DNA of 64,000 nt, from NCBI GenBank assembly GCA_946408825.1, contig CAMJTU010000012.1:29608-93607 (forward strand), given 5' to 3'. This DNA is from an uncultured Planctomycetaceae bacterium (GTDB lineage Bacteria > Planctomycetota > Planctomycetia > Pirellulales > Thermoguttaceae). Below are positions 34,867 through 43,204 of this stretch, in pieces. The stretch's first letter is position 1. The number at the start of each line of letters is the position of its first letter. Below the pieces are notes generated by a model. It did not search any database. It was not told the DNA's origin and worked only from the letters and a program-made list of their open reading frames with translations. Made by a program: the position numbers and the translations under genes.

Positions 34867-36252
34867 ATGAAGACCTACGACGCGGCGATCGTCGGCGCCG
34901 GAATGTCGGGGCTGGCGGCGGGAATCCGCTTGGCTCAGTATGACCGCAACGTATGTATTCTTGAGAAGCACAGTATTTTCGGCGGGCTGAACTCTTTCTA
35001 TCGCCGCAACGGTCGGAACTACGACGTCGGACTTCACGCGATGACGAACTACGTTCCCAAAGGGTCGCGAGTCGGTCCATTGGCGCGCGTCATCCGTCAT
35101 CTAAAGATTTCATGGGACGAATTGGGGCTCGTCGAACAGAACGGCTCGTCGATCGCGTTTCCTGGGGTCGAACTGAACTTTACCAACGATTTCGAGCGAT
35201 TTGAAACGGAAATCGCCGAAAAATTTCCCGCGCAAATCGACGGATTCCGACGCATGGTCGCGGGGCTGGCGGACTATAACCAGCTCGGCCTCGGCGTTTC
35301 CGGCGGTTCGGCGCGAGAATACGTTTCGGGCTTTATCTCCGATCCTCGGCTTGTCGATATGATCTTCTGTCCCCTCCTCTATTACGGCGGCGCGCGCGAG
35401 CAGGATATGGAGTTCGGTCAGTTCTGCGTGATGTTCCGCTCGATCTTTCTCGAGGGGTTCGCGCGTCCTTTCGACGGCGTGCGGCATATCCTTTTCAAGC
35501 TCGTCAAACGATTTAAGAGTCTCGGAGGCGAAATTCGCCTTAACGCGGGGGTCAAGAGATTCGTTCACAACGAGCGCGACGAAGTCGATCATATCGAACT
35601 TGAGAACGGCGAGGAAATTCGCGCGAAGAATTATCTTTCATCGGCGGGCTGGCCTGAAACGATGAACCTTTGCGGGATGGGCGAAAAGGTTTCGGACAAA
35701 GAAATCGGCAAGCTCGGTTTCGTCGAAACGATCAGCGTCCTCGACAAATCGCCGAAGAAAATGGGACACGATAAGACAATCGTTTTCTTCAACGATTCGG
35801 AACGTTTTTCGTACCGCAACCCCGACTCCCTCGTCGATCTCCGCAGCGGCGTCATCTGCGCCCCGAGCAACTTCGCGTACAACAAGCCGTTTGAAGAGAA
35901 TATGATCCGCATCACGGCGCTGGCGAATTACGATCTCTGGCGCAAGCTCTCGCCGGAAGAATACCGTCGTCAGAAGCTTTTACAGTATGAAAAAACCCTT
36001 GAATCGGCGGCGCGTTTCGTGCCGGAATTCCGCAGTTCCGTGATCGACGTCGACATGTTCACGCCCCTCACGATCCGTCGTTTTACAGGTCGGGAACGCG
36101 GCGCAATCTACGGCGCGGCGGAAAAACGCTACGACGGGCTCACGCCGCTGCGCAATCTCTTCATCTGCGGCGCGGATCAGGGAATGGTCGGAATCGTCGG
36201 CGCGATGGTGAGCGGGCTCGTCGTCGCCAACACGCGCGTGTTGAACACGTGA
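34867..36252 (+). CDS. CrtI-like FAD-dependent oxidoreductase (phytoene desaturase family)
   Basis: The 461-residue protein begins with a dinucleotide-binding fold: AIVGAGMSGLAAGIRLAQ at residues 6-23 and the acidic end of strand 2 in VCILEKHSIFGGLNS. It closes with the family's FAD loop LFICGADQGMVGIVGAMVSG. This is the architecture of phytoene desaturases, carotenoid isomerases and retinol-saturase-like enzymes. AAGGAG precedes the ATG at 34867; the longer frame from a TTG upstream lacks homology. No other carotenoid gene is near, so the substrate, perhaps a polyene or another lipid, is open. Confidence 0.85.
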   Translation: MKTYDAAIVGAGMSGLAAGIRLAQYDRNVCILEKHSIFGGLNSFYRRNGRNYDVGLHAMTNYVPKGSRVGPLARVIRHLKISWDELGLVEQNGSSIAFPGVELNFTNDFERFETEIAEKFPAQIDGFRRMVAGLADYNQLGLGVSGGSAREYVSGFISDPRLVDMIFCPLLYYGGAREQDMEFGQFCVMFRSIFLEGFARPFDGVRHILFKLVKRFKSLGGEIRLNAGVKRFVHNERDEVDHIELENGEEIRAKNYLSSAGWPETMNLCGMGEKVSDKEIGKLGFVETISVLDKSPKKMGHDKTIVFFNDSERFSYRNPDSLVDLRSGVICAPSNFAYNKPFEENMIRITALANYDLWRKLSPEEYRRQKLLQYEKTLESAARFVPEFRSSVIDVDMFTPLTIRRFTGRERGAIYGAAEKRYDGLTPLRNLFICGADQGMVGIVGAMVSGLVVANTRVLNT

Positions 36253-36277
36253 GCGACGACAGTTTATAGGTTTAGGC

Positions 36278-36329
36278 GAACGTCCGAAATTCTCGCGGAA
36301 AGCGTCGAACTTCGGGCGTTCTCGTTTTC
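36278..36329 (+). terminator. Terminator after the CrtI-like gene
   Basis: An 11-bp stem, GAACGTCCGAA / TTCGGGCGTTC with one G-U pair and a 22-base loop, is followed by TCGTTTT. Confidence 0.55.
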
Positions 36330-36472
36330 TTGCTCGGGAATCATAAAAATAACGGAAAAATATCCGGCGCGACTCGCGCCGCACGCGAGGACTTTGTATA
36401 ATGCGTGGAAAATAAGCCGATTCGACGCGATTTGCGTCGGCGCGGCGTAAGAGCATTAATTGGGAGAATTCT

Positions 36473-38308
36473 ATGAAAATCGAATTGAAGCGGAAACTTG
36501 CGAGCCTAACCGTCGCGACGTGCATGGCGCTCGCGTCGTTCTTTGCCGTTATGAACGCGAGCCCGGCGTTCGCGCAGTCCGTCGATCCTGCGACCGTCGC
36601 CGCGCTGCCGCAAGGTTTTGCGGACGACCTCGCTCCGAACGCGGTGCAAGACCAGCGCGTGCGGCAGTATCTGTATCCGAAGCGAATCGTCTGGACGTCG
36701 GAAACGGGCGTTAAGAACGTGGAGAAACTCTTAGAGCCGGTTTTGGGCCAGACGTCGACGTCGATCATGGGCGACGAGAATCAGGCGTGCGTTCTCTCAA
36801 AGGGCGGCGCGATTCTCTTCGATTTCGGGTGCGAAATTCACGGCTCATTCCGCGTCGAGGCGCGCGACCTTAAGCCCGGAAAATCGAGCGTCGGCAAGAC
36901 GGTCAAGCTCCGCGTTCGATTCGGCGAATCGGTCGACGAAGCCAATTCGACGGTCGGCGAAAAGGGCGCGATTAACGAACATTCGACGCGCGATCAAGTG
37001 ATCGAGGTTCCGTGGCTCGGCGCCGTCGAATGCGGCGAATCCGCGTTCCGCTTCGTCCGCGTCGATCTTGTCGACGACGACGCGAAGCTCATTTTCGACT
37101 CCGCGCGCGCGATCTTCATCTATCGCGACATGCCGCGCCTGGGTCAGTTCAAATCCTCCGACGAACGCCTCAACAAGGTTTGGGACGTCGCGGCGCGCAC
37201 CGTCCATCTGACGATGCAGCAGTACGTCTTTGAAGGCGCGAAACGCGACCGGCTCGTATGGTACGGCGACTTCACGCCCCAGACGATGACCGCGCTCCGC
37301 GTCTTTGGCGACTCCAAAGTCCTGCGCGACACGCTCGGTCGCTACGCCCGCGAAACGTGGCCTCTCCCGAAGTGGATGAACGGCATGCCGAACTACTCGC
37401 TCTGGTGGCTCATTACGATCGGCGACGAATACCGTCATACGGGCGACAAAGAGATCGTTCTTGAGCAGTGGGATTATGTGAAGGGGCTCGTCGATCAGCT
37501 CCTGCCCTATATCGGCAAAGACGGACACGCTCAGTTCCCGAGCCCGTTCTTAGACTGGCCGACGAACGACAAGCCCGCCGCGTTGGACGCGGGCACGCAC
37601 GCGACGTTCGCGCTCGCGTTTGACCGGGTCGCGGAAATGGCGGCGATCGTCGGCGACGCGAAGACGGAAAAGCTCGCGAAGGAGACGGCGGCGAAAGTTC
37701 GTTCGTTCCGTCCTTCAAACGCGAAGAACAAGCAGGCGGCGGCGCTCCTCGCGCTCGCGGGAATTGAGCGCGACGGCGAAGACAACGTCGCGACGGTCGC
37801 GAAGAACGGCGCGGAAGGGTTCTCCACGTTCTACGGATACTATATGCTCGAAGCGCTTTCGGTCGGCGGTCAGGATCAGGTCGCGATCGACGTCTGCCGC
37901 GACTATTGGGGCGCGATGATCGACGTCGGCGCGACGACCTTTTGGGAAGACTTCGACCTCAAATGGCTCGAAAACGCCGGACGCATCGACGAAGCGACCC
38001 CGGAAGGACTCGAGAGTCTCCACGGCGACCGCGGCGCATACTGCTACATCGGGCTACGTCATTCGCTGTGCCACGGCTGGGCGTCGGGACCCGCCGCGTG
38101 GATGAGCGCCCACGTCCTCGGCGTCACGCCGATCGAGCCGGGCTTCAAGAAGGCGCGCGTCAAGCCGTTCCTCGGCGACCTCGAATGGGTCGAAGGAACC
38201 GTCCCCACCCCGTTCGGCGTCATTAAAGTCCGCGCCGAAAAGCAGAAAGACGGCTCGATCAAGACGAAAGTCGAAGCTCCGAAAGAAGTTGAGATCGTCG
38301 AAGAGTAA
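36473..38308 (+). CDS. Secreted GH78-like alpha-L-rhamnosidase family protein
   Basis: The 611-residue protein has a signal peptide ending near ASPAFAQ. A beta-sandwich N-terminal part (about 70-220) is followed by an (alpha/alpha)6-barrel. The barrel carries KRDRLVWYGDFTPQ near residue 260, matching the GH78 RxxRxGWTGD signature, and GATTFWEDFD near residue 485, matching GATTLWE with its catalytic Glu. SLCHGWASGPAAW and the C-terminal sandwich (VLGVTPIEPGFKKARVKP) complete the GH78 plan. It should cleave terminal rhamnose or a related sugar outside the inner membrane. It is shorter than many rhamnosidases, which carry extra N-terminal modules. Substrate specificity is inferred only at family level. 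Confidence 0.82.
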   Translation: MKIELKRKLASLTVATCMALASFFAVMNASPAFAQSVDPATVAALPQGFADDLAPNAVQDQRVRQYLYPKRIVWTSETGVKNVEKLLEPVLGQTSTSIMGDENQACVLSKGGAILFDFGCEIHGSFRVEARDLKPGKSSVGKTVKLRVRFGESVDEANSTVGEKGAINEHSTRDQVIEVPWLGAVECGESAFRFVRVDLVDDDAKLIFDSARAIFIYRDMPRLGQFKSSDERLNKVWDVAARTVHLTMQQYVFEGAKRDRLVWYGDFTPQTMTALRVFGDSKVLRDTLGRYARETWPLPKWMNGMPNYSLWWLITIGDEYRHTGDKEIVLEQWDYVKGLVDQLLPYIGKDGHAQFPSPFLDWPTNDKPAALDAGTHATFALAFDRVAEMAAIVGDAKTEKLAKETAAKVRSFRPSNAKNKQAAALLALAGIERDGEDNVATVAKNGAEGFSTFYGYYMLEALSVGGQDQVAIDVCRDYWGAMIDVGATTFWEDFDLKWLENAGRIDEATPEGLESLHGDRGAYCYIGLRHSLCHGWASGPAAWMSAHVLGVTPIEPGFKKARVKPFLGDLEWVEGTVPTPFGVIKVRAEKQKDGSIKTKVEAPKEVEIVEE

Positions 38309-38835
38309 TCGCGCAACGTTAACGCGACGTCTCATGATACACGAATAAGCGACAGGCGCCGCCGGATTTATCAAGTTCCGGCGGCGTTTGTCTATTCTCA
38401 GTCAAGTCGAATTCGCCAATCGTCGTTATTTCTTGAGTTCTTCTAAAAGGAGACGACGTCTCGCGCCAACGTCGAAGCCGAATAACATACCGCTCAACAT
38501 TGGCGAATTGTCTGGCTGAACCAGCGTAAAAGCCGGCGCGTCATAGTATTTAGATTCCTACTGTTTTGATAAAAATTTAAAAAATTTCTCACTCTTCTCT
38601 CTCTTACTTGCCGATAAACGCTGCGTAGCAAGGATGCGATCCCACACAAATTCTTTCCTACGCCGTTCCCACATAAAGTATTTACATAACTCGCTTGAAC
38701 GGGACAAACGTTGTTTGCTTCACGGGTCGCGTCAATTTCTTTTTGCGCTAAGTTCCTTAAACGGCCAAGCGCTAATTGTCGGACGTCGTCAATGAAAGAG
38801 CGAGGAGCCAAATTCGGAAAGAAAGGATTCTTTCA
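38309..38835. other. Intergenic region before the porin gene
   Basis: After the hairpin at 38357 there is a perfect palindrome, GAGACG-A-CGTCTC, at 38450-38462 and an AT-rich stretch near 38565-38600. I see no supported gene. A minus-strand frame at 38494-38811 lacks a ribosome site and any recognisable feature. Confidence 0.45.
38357..38396 (+). terminator. Terminator after the GH78-like gene
   Basis: A 10-bp perfect stem, CGCCGCCGGA / TCCGGCGGCG, with a 10-base loop is followed by TTTGTCTATT. Confidence 0.7.
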
Positions 38836-40305
38836 GTGAAGAAGTTCGATTTGATTAGAGGCGCGGCAGGTCTCAGCGTCGCGCTGTGCATGGGCGCTTA
38901 TTTGCCGTCCTCTGTCGTTTGGGGTCAGACGGTCGCGGGTCCTTATGCGGCGCCGTCGCCCGTCGTCTATCAGGGGGAATATGTAGACTTCGAGGAAGTC
39001 GAGGTCGCTCAGGGAACGGCGACGCCGCAATCCGCCGATCCTCTCGTCGCGTTCCAGCTACAACTCGAAGAACTGCAGAAACAAACGGAGTCATTAAGAT
39101 CGGAACTCGACGCCGAAAAGAAGAAGAACGAAAAGAAATTGAACTCGCCCTTCAGCATGAAAGTGGGCGCGCAGGTTCGGTTCGACGGAGTGTATATTTC
39201 GGAAAACGCGGCGGCGAAAGAGAATTTCGGAAACGTCGTGAACTCGACGGGAGTCAACGACGTCCGCGTCACGTTCGGAGGCAAAGCGTATCAGAATCTA
39301 GCGTGTGGACTTACGGTGCGACTCTCAAACGGGATCGCGTTCCAGGACGCGTTTATTCGCGCAAACGACACGGCGTTTGGCGACGTTACGCTGGGCAATC
39401 AGTATGTTGAATCAGGGATGGAGAGCGTCGAGTCTAACAGCGATCGCGCGTTTCCGAGTCTCGACGAAGGCGCGTCTTTCTTCGCGCTACGGTATCGTCT
39501 TGGCGTTTCAACGCGACTTTTCGGCGCGGAAAAGAAAACGCGAACGTTTCTCGGAATGTTCCTACCCCAAAGCGTCTCGTCGGCGCCGAATCGAATCAAT
39601 CTCGACAATTCGGGAATTGTTCTCAACGCGCGCGTAACGGCGACTCCGATTCTGACAGTCGATTCCGACGATTTTACTCGCGAAGCGCTGCATTTTGGCG
39701 CCAGTTACTTCTGGCTCGACCCTGCGTCCAATCAAAATCTGACGCTCCAAACAGCGGGACAACTCTGGTATTCCGGCAATTCCAAGTTCCTTTCAGGAAC
39801 GATTCCGCTCAACGGCGCCTCCTATTCCGTCACGAACGTCGAGACGGCGTATCAGTATGAGGGCTTTGCGATTTCCGGCGAAGGATATTTTCTCTCGGTA
39901 AAAGACATGGGAAACGCATACGGCGCGACGGTCGCGGCGCGATGGATTCTAACGCCAAATTGCACACGCAGTTATCTCGTCGACAACGGTCGCTTTGGAG
40001 GAATCAAAATGTCTGAAGACGCGCTCTTCCTTGACGTTGAAAACCGTACGGTCGGCTCGCATCTGGGCGCGTGGGAAGCGCTCGTCAAATGGGAATGGCT
40101 TGAAGCGAACGATCTGAAAAAACTCAGCGAAGCGACTTACGGAAACGTCAATCGTTCCGTCGTCGCCGCGAACTGGTTCTGGAACGAACAGGTCGTATGG
40201 TCGTTGGGTTGGGAACACGCCTTCGTAAATTCCATGAAGACGACGGGTTCAACCGCAAAAGGCGGATTCGACACGCTCATTCTGCAAGGGTTCTTCAAGC
40301 TGTGA
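38836..40305 (+). CDS. OprP/OprO-like outer-membrane porin
   Basis: The 489-residue protein starts with GTG at 38836 after AAAGGA and has a signal peptide (ALCMGAYLPSSVVWGQ). Residues about 70-110 form a coiled coil (FQLQLEELQKQTESLRSELD), as in many periplasmic-anchored porins. The rest is a series of amphipathic beta strands with the porin start FSMKVGAQVRFDGVYI, and it ends in an aromatic-rich strand closing with Phe-Phe-Lys-Leu. This matches the Porin_O_P plan of phosphate/polyphosphate-type channels. It sits in the outer membrane. Charged pore residues cannot be assigned by eye, so the solute is unknown. It follows a secreted glycosidase and may serve sugar uptake. Confidence 0.75.
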   Translation: MKKFDLIRGAAGLSVALCMGAYLPSSVVWGQTVAGPYAAPSPVVYQGEYVDFEEVEVAQGTATPQSADPLVAFQLQLEELQKQTESLRSELDAEKKKNEKKLNSPFSMKVGAQVRFDGVYISENAAAKENFGNVVNSTGVNDVRVTFGGKAYQNLACGLTVRLSNGIAFQDAFIRANDTAFGDVTLGNQYVESGMESVESNSDRAFPSLDEGASFFALRYRLGVSTRLFGAEKKTRTFLGMFLPQSVSSAPNRINLDNSGIVLNARVTATPILTVDSDDFTREALHFGASYFWLDPASNQNLTLQTAGQLWYSGNSKFLSGTIPLNGASYSVTNVETAYQYEGFAISGEGYFLSVKDMGNAYGATVAARWILTPNCTRSYLVDNGRFGGIKMSEDALFLDVENRTVGSHLGAWEALVKWEWLEANDLKKLSEATYGNVNRSVVAANWFWNEQVVWSLGWEHAFVNSMKTTGSTAKGGFDTLILQGFFKL

Positions 40306-40313
40306 TCAGGCGG

Positions 40314-40340
40314 GCGCGCGACGCAAACAGCGCGCTTTTG
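40314..40340 (+). terminator. Short terminator of the porin gene
   Basis: GCGCGC / GCGCGC arms with a 10-base loop are followed by TTTT, 8 bases after the stop. Confidence 0.5.
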
Positions 40341-40389
40341 ACGCGTTAGATAAAACGTCGGCGAACGAAGGAACCGCGTGATTTTCTGT

Positions 40390-41052
40390 CTAGTCGTAAA
40401 AACCGCGCTCTCGTTTATCAAACGTATAATACCGCGCGGTTTTCCACTTGTCGAAATCGACGTCGCCGACTTCTTCAAAGAAGGATTCGTCCACCTGAAG
40501 ATTGGCGAGAAAAAGCGTCCAAGCGTCTTTTGGAACGATAAGCGTCGCGTATTTTTCGTGCGCCGTCGTGTAAAATAGGGGGAAGCCGTCGCTATCGACG
40601 ACGCTGACGTCGACCCACTCGCTGAAGTGGTCGCGTTGGAACCATTCGGCGGTCGCTTCGTCGTCCAATTCGTCGTCGTCGACGGTTTCGTCTGCGTCCT
40701 GAAAGGCGCTTTTAACGGCGGCGACGTCAATTTCTTTATCGAACGAATCGAACAGAAACGGCGCGATTTTCGTTAAAAAAACGTCCTTCAACCTTCTGTC
40801 ATAAAGACAAGAAATCGCCTCGGCGTCATTATGGAAGGCGATTGTCCCGGGCCATGTCGAGACGCGTCGGCGGTCGATAACATTGACGAGCCGTCCTTTG
40901 AATAATTTGAAAAACGCCTCGTCCCTCGGAATACCTTTGTTGACCTCGTAAAAAAACGAGACGTTGTTAATTATCTTTCCAAAACGCGAAAAGATCGTTT
41001 CAAACAGTTTCCTATTGATCATGTCGTAGGGATACCAGGCGTATCGATACAT
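40390..41052 (-). CDS. Hypothetical protein of the accessory island
   Basis: I do not recognise this 220-residue protein. It is soluble, with no signal or membrane segment, and rich in Phe, Asp and Glu. It has a strongly acidic stretch near residues 121-135 (DADETVDDDELDDEATAEWF) and a C-terminal half with alternating aromatic residues. AGGGG precedes the ATG at 41052 by 6 bases. It is the last gene of a minus-strand group, 69 bases after the immunity-like gene. Acidic small proteins next to immunity-like proteins are often toxin neutralisers, but no toxin is seen, so this remains a guess. Confidence 0.7.
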   Translation of the reverse strand: MYRYAWYPYDMINRKLFETIFSRFGKIINNVSFFYEVNKGIPRDEAFFKLFKGRLVNVIDRRRVSTWPGTIAFHNDAEAISCLYDRRLKDVFLTKIAPFLFDSFDKEIDVAAVKSAFQDADETVDDDELDDEATAEWFQRDHFSEWVDVSVVDSDGFPLFYTTAHEKYATLIVPKDAWTLFLANLQVDESFFEEVGDVDFDKWKTARYYTFDKRERGFYD

Positions 41053-41121
41053 TCTTTTCCCCTATAATAGTCGGCGTTGAAACGACGAGCGTACGACGCG
41101 CGATTTCCCCTTCAAATTCGT

Positions 41122-41628
41122 TTAGGCAAGACCGTAAGCGCGCGCCGCTTCCATCATTTTCGCAAATTTTTCCTCAACTTCTTTGTACAGAGTCTCTTCG
41201 TCGATTACGGTAACGCCGTTATACACGATTCCGTCGCCGAGTTCGTCCTCGCGCCAGTAACAATCGCACGCGGTGTAAATCTGATCTTGCAGACTATGAA
41301 CAACGTGCAAAAAATGATAGTCGCTCTCGTTGTGAAAGCCTTCGAGAAGATAGACTCTCGCCCAGACTATGGCGCAATCGCGAAGATATTTTTGTCGGTC
41401 CTTTAATTTGGCAAAACCGTATTCGTCAACGGTCTGATACTCGCAGTTATTCGCGTGAGGGTAAACGCCCTCTATTTTTTCAGCCTCCTTAAAGAGCGAG
41501 CTTTCCTCGTCGCGATCCCTATCCCATCGTCGCATATACGTTTCAACAAACCGAGGCGCGTCGCAACGACGTTCGAGAAACGCCGAAATGATTTTAACAT
41601 ATTCGTCGAAATTCAAAAGATAACTCAT
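41122..41628 (-). CDS. Possible bacteriocin-immunity-like protein
   Basis: From the ATG at 41628, preceded by AAGGAGACG, the product is 168 residues and mostly helical. The opening FDEYVKIISAFLERRC followed by APRFVETYMRRW and an acidic segment resembles the helical start of colicin-D-type immunity proteins (Colicin_immun family). The later part (YLRDCAIVWARVYLLEGF) is not diagnostic. The similarity is by pattern only and could be chance. It lies 98 bases after the ATPase gene on the same strand. If the call is right it would protect against a nuclease-type toxin; none is encoded in the window. Confidence 0.5.
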   Translation of the reverse strand: MSYLLNFDEYVKIISAFLERRCDAPRFVETYMRRWDRDRDEESSLFKEAEKIEGVYPHANNCEYQTVDEYGFAKLKDRQKYLRDCAIVWARVYLLEGFHNESDYHFLHVVHSLQDQIYTACDCYWREDELGDGIVYNGVTVIDEETLYKEVEEKFAKMMEAARAYGLA

Positions 41629-41726
41629 CTCGTCTCCTTGCGTCTTGCTTATGGTTTTACGCAGTCGCTGACGGTTCTTTCTTTTTTCTTTCCGTCGAAA
41701 GGCGCCAATCAAACGCTCGACCAATT

Positions 41727-43037
41727 TTATAGTTTTATAAACCGAAGAAGAAAATCTTCCACGCCTATTATCGTAAAACCATTTTCATCTAGGCTTTCTT
41801 TGACGGGTCTGTTAATGACTATTATTTTTTTAACCTGATCGTCCAACATGAAATACGGTCTGAGTTCGCGCGCTTTTGTTTTCGGATTCGCTATATCCAA
41901 CGAGACTTGAATATAATACTGACGAATCCCCTTTCTTGCAAAAAAATCCACCTCGTTGGTCTTTCTGACCGACTTTCCGGCAGCGTTTTTTTCAATCGAA
42001 TCAAACGAGCCTACGCTAACGGAGTAGCCATGATACAAGAGTTCATTGTATATGATGTTTTCAAAAATTTGCCCCTCGTCGGGAAATGCAAAATCAAGTC
42101 TAGCGTTTCTGAGACCGGCGTCGGTAAAGTAATACTTGCGTAGCGCGCCTATTTCATTACGCCCTTTCAGATCATATCTTCTCGCTTCTCTTATCAGGAA
42201 AGCGTCCATAAAAAAACCGAGATATTTCTCAATAGTCTGTCTGTTTATCTTTTCATGTTTGACGCTGTTGAATGTGTTGGCAATTTTCTCGGCGTTCAAC
42301 AGTTCGCCAATAGAGGCGCTAACGATATTGCATAACTCGTCCAGAGACCCGCTCTTTTTCAGCTTGTTGCGCTCTAGAATATCCCTGAAATATGTGGTTT
42401 GAAATAGATTTTTTAAGTATTCTTTTTTCTCAGAACTCTCTTTCAGAACCGCCAGCGGCATGCCTCCAAATTGCATGTATTCATAAAGCGCTTCGGACGA
42501 CGATCCGCCTTTATAGTCGAAGTATTCTTCAAAAGACAGCGGGGCTAAGTGGATATTAACCGCTTTGTCTCGAAATTCAGTAACGATATCGGAAGAAAGC
42601 ATTTTAGAATTCGACCCGGTCACATAGAGGTCGATATTTCTTTCACGGGAAAGTCCAAGTATGACGTCGACGAATGTTATTGTCTGTGAATCGCCGTTTC
42701 TTGCTAAAACATGTTTTCCTTCTGTGAGGTTCGGGTTAACGATCGCATAAACCATCTGAATCTCGTCAATGAAAACATAACGTCGTTCTTTTCCCCTGCA
42801 ACATTCGCGAATATGTTCCCCAAGATACAGCGGATCTCTGTATTTAATGTTTCTGTCGTCATCAAGTTCAAATAACAAGATATTACTTTCCGGAACGCCT
42901 TGCTCTAGCAGGTAATTCTTGTATATCTCCTTTAACAAAAACGACTTTCCGCACCTTCTGACTCCTGTTATTACTTTTGGAAAACCATTATCCCGATTAC
43001 TGACCAACTGACGCAAGTATTTTTCTCTCTGTATCAT
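41727..43037 (-). CDS. AAA ATPase with DUF4143 domain
   Basis: The 436-residue protein has an AAA_14 ATPase domain with the P-loop VITGVRRCGKSFLL at 22-35, a Walker B region RYVFIDEIQMV near 85-95 and LYVTGSNSKML near 137. A DUF4143 C-terminal domain follows (KYYFTDAGLRNARLDF, then FENIIYNELLYHGY). That domain has a nuclease-like core with EVDFFARK (near 365) and YIQVSLDI. Such proteins are common in gut bacteria and archaea; their function is unproven and they are often linked to mobile or defence regions. DNA composition is AT-richer than the neighbours, which fits acquisition. AAAAGG precedes the ATG. Its promoter is flanked by two palindromes. Confidence 0.9.
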   Translation of the reverse strand: MIQREKYLRQLVSNRDNGFPKVITGVRRCGKSFLLKEIYKNYLLEQGVPESNILLFELDDDRNIKYRDPLYLGEHIRECCRGKERRYVFIDEIQMVYAIVNPNLTEGKHVLARNGDSQTITFVDVILGLSRERNIDLYVTGSNSKMLSSDIVTEFRDKAVNIHLAPLSFEEYFDYKGGSSSEALYEYMQFGGMPLAVLKESSEKKEYLKNLFQTTYFRDILERNKLKKSGSLDELCNIVSASIGELLNAEKIANTFNSVKHEKINRQTIEKYLGFFMDAFLIREARRYDLKGRNEIGALRKYYFTDAGLRNARLDFAFPDEGQIFENIIYNELLYHGYSVSVGSFDSIEKNAAGKSVRKTNEVDFFARKGIRQYYIQVSLDIANPKTKARELRPYFMLDDQVKKIIVINRPVKESLDENGFTIIGVEDFLLRFIKL

Positions 43038-43051
43038 ATATTTGCCTTTTC

Positions 43052-43072
43052 TGTAGAATTCTACACTTTTTG
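43052..43072. repeat. Palindromic operator copy 1 (downstream of promoter)
   Basis: Bases 43052-43065 are the palindrome TGTAGAATTCTACA, followed by CTTTTTG. All 21 bases are repeated exactly at 43125-43145. It lies in the leader of the ATPase gene, about 15 bases from the start codon. Confidence 0.8.
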
Positions 43073-43077
43073 GTTTT

Positions 43078-43106
43078 ATGGTACCCCGTCCCTTTCAAGA
43101 AATCAA
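43078..43106 (-). promoter_or_regulatory. Promoter of the ATPase gene
   Basis: On the minus strand TTGATT (43101-43106) and TACCAT (43078-43083) are 17 bases apart. The promoter sits between the two palindromes, an arrangement expected for repression by paired operators. Confidence 0.55.
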
Positions 43107-43117
43107 CTAAGCAATCG

Positions 43118-43145
43118 CAAAAAGTGTAGAATTCTACACTTTTTG
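43118..43145. repeat. Palindromic operator copy 2 (upstream of promoter)
   Basis: A perfect 28-base palindrome has half-site CAAAAAGTGTAGAA. Its core is identical to copy 1 and its centre is 73 bases away, close to seven turns of the DNA helix. Confidence 0.85.
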
Positions 43146-43204
43146 TGATCATACAACAAATAACGCCGCGCAATATCCGCGCGGTTTCCTCCTTACAATC
43201 ATTA

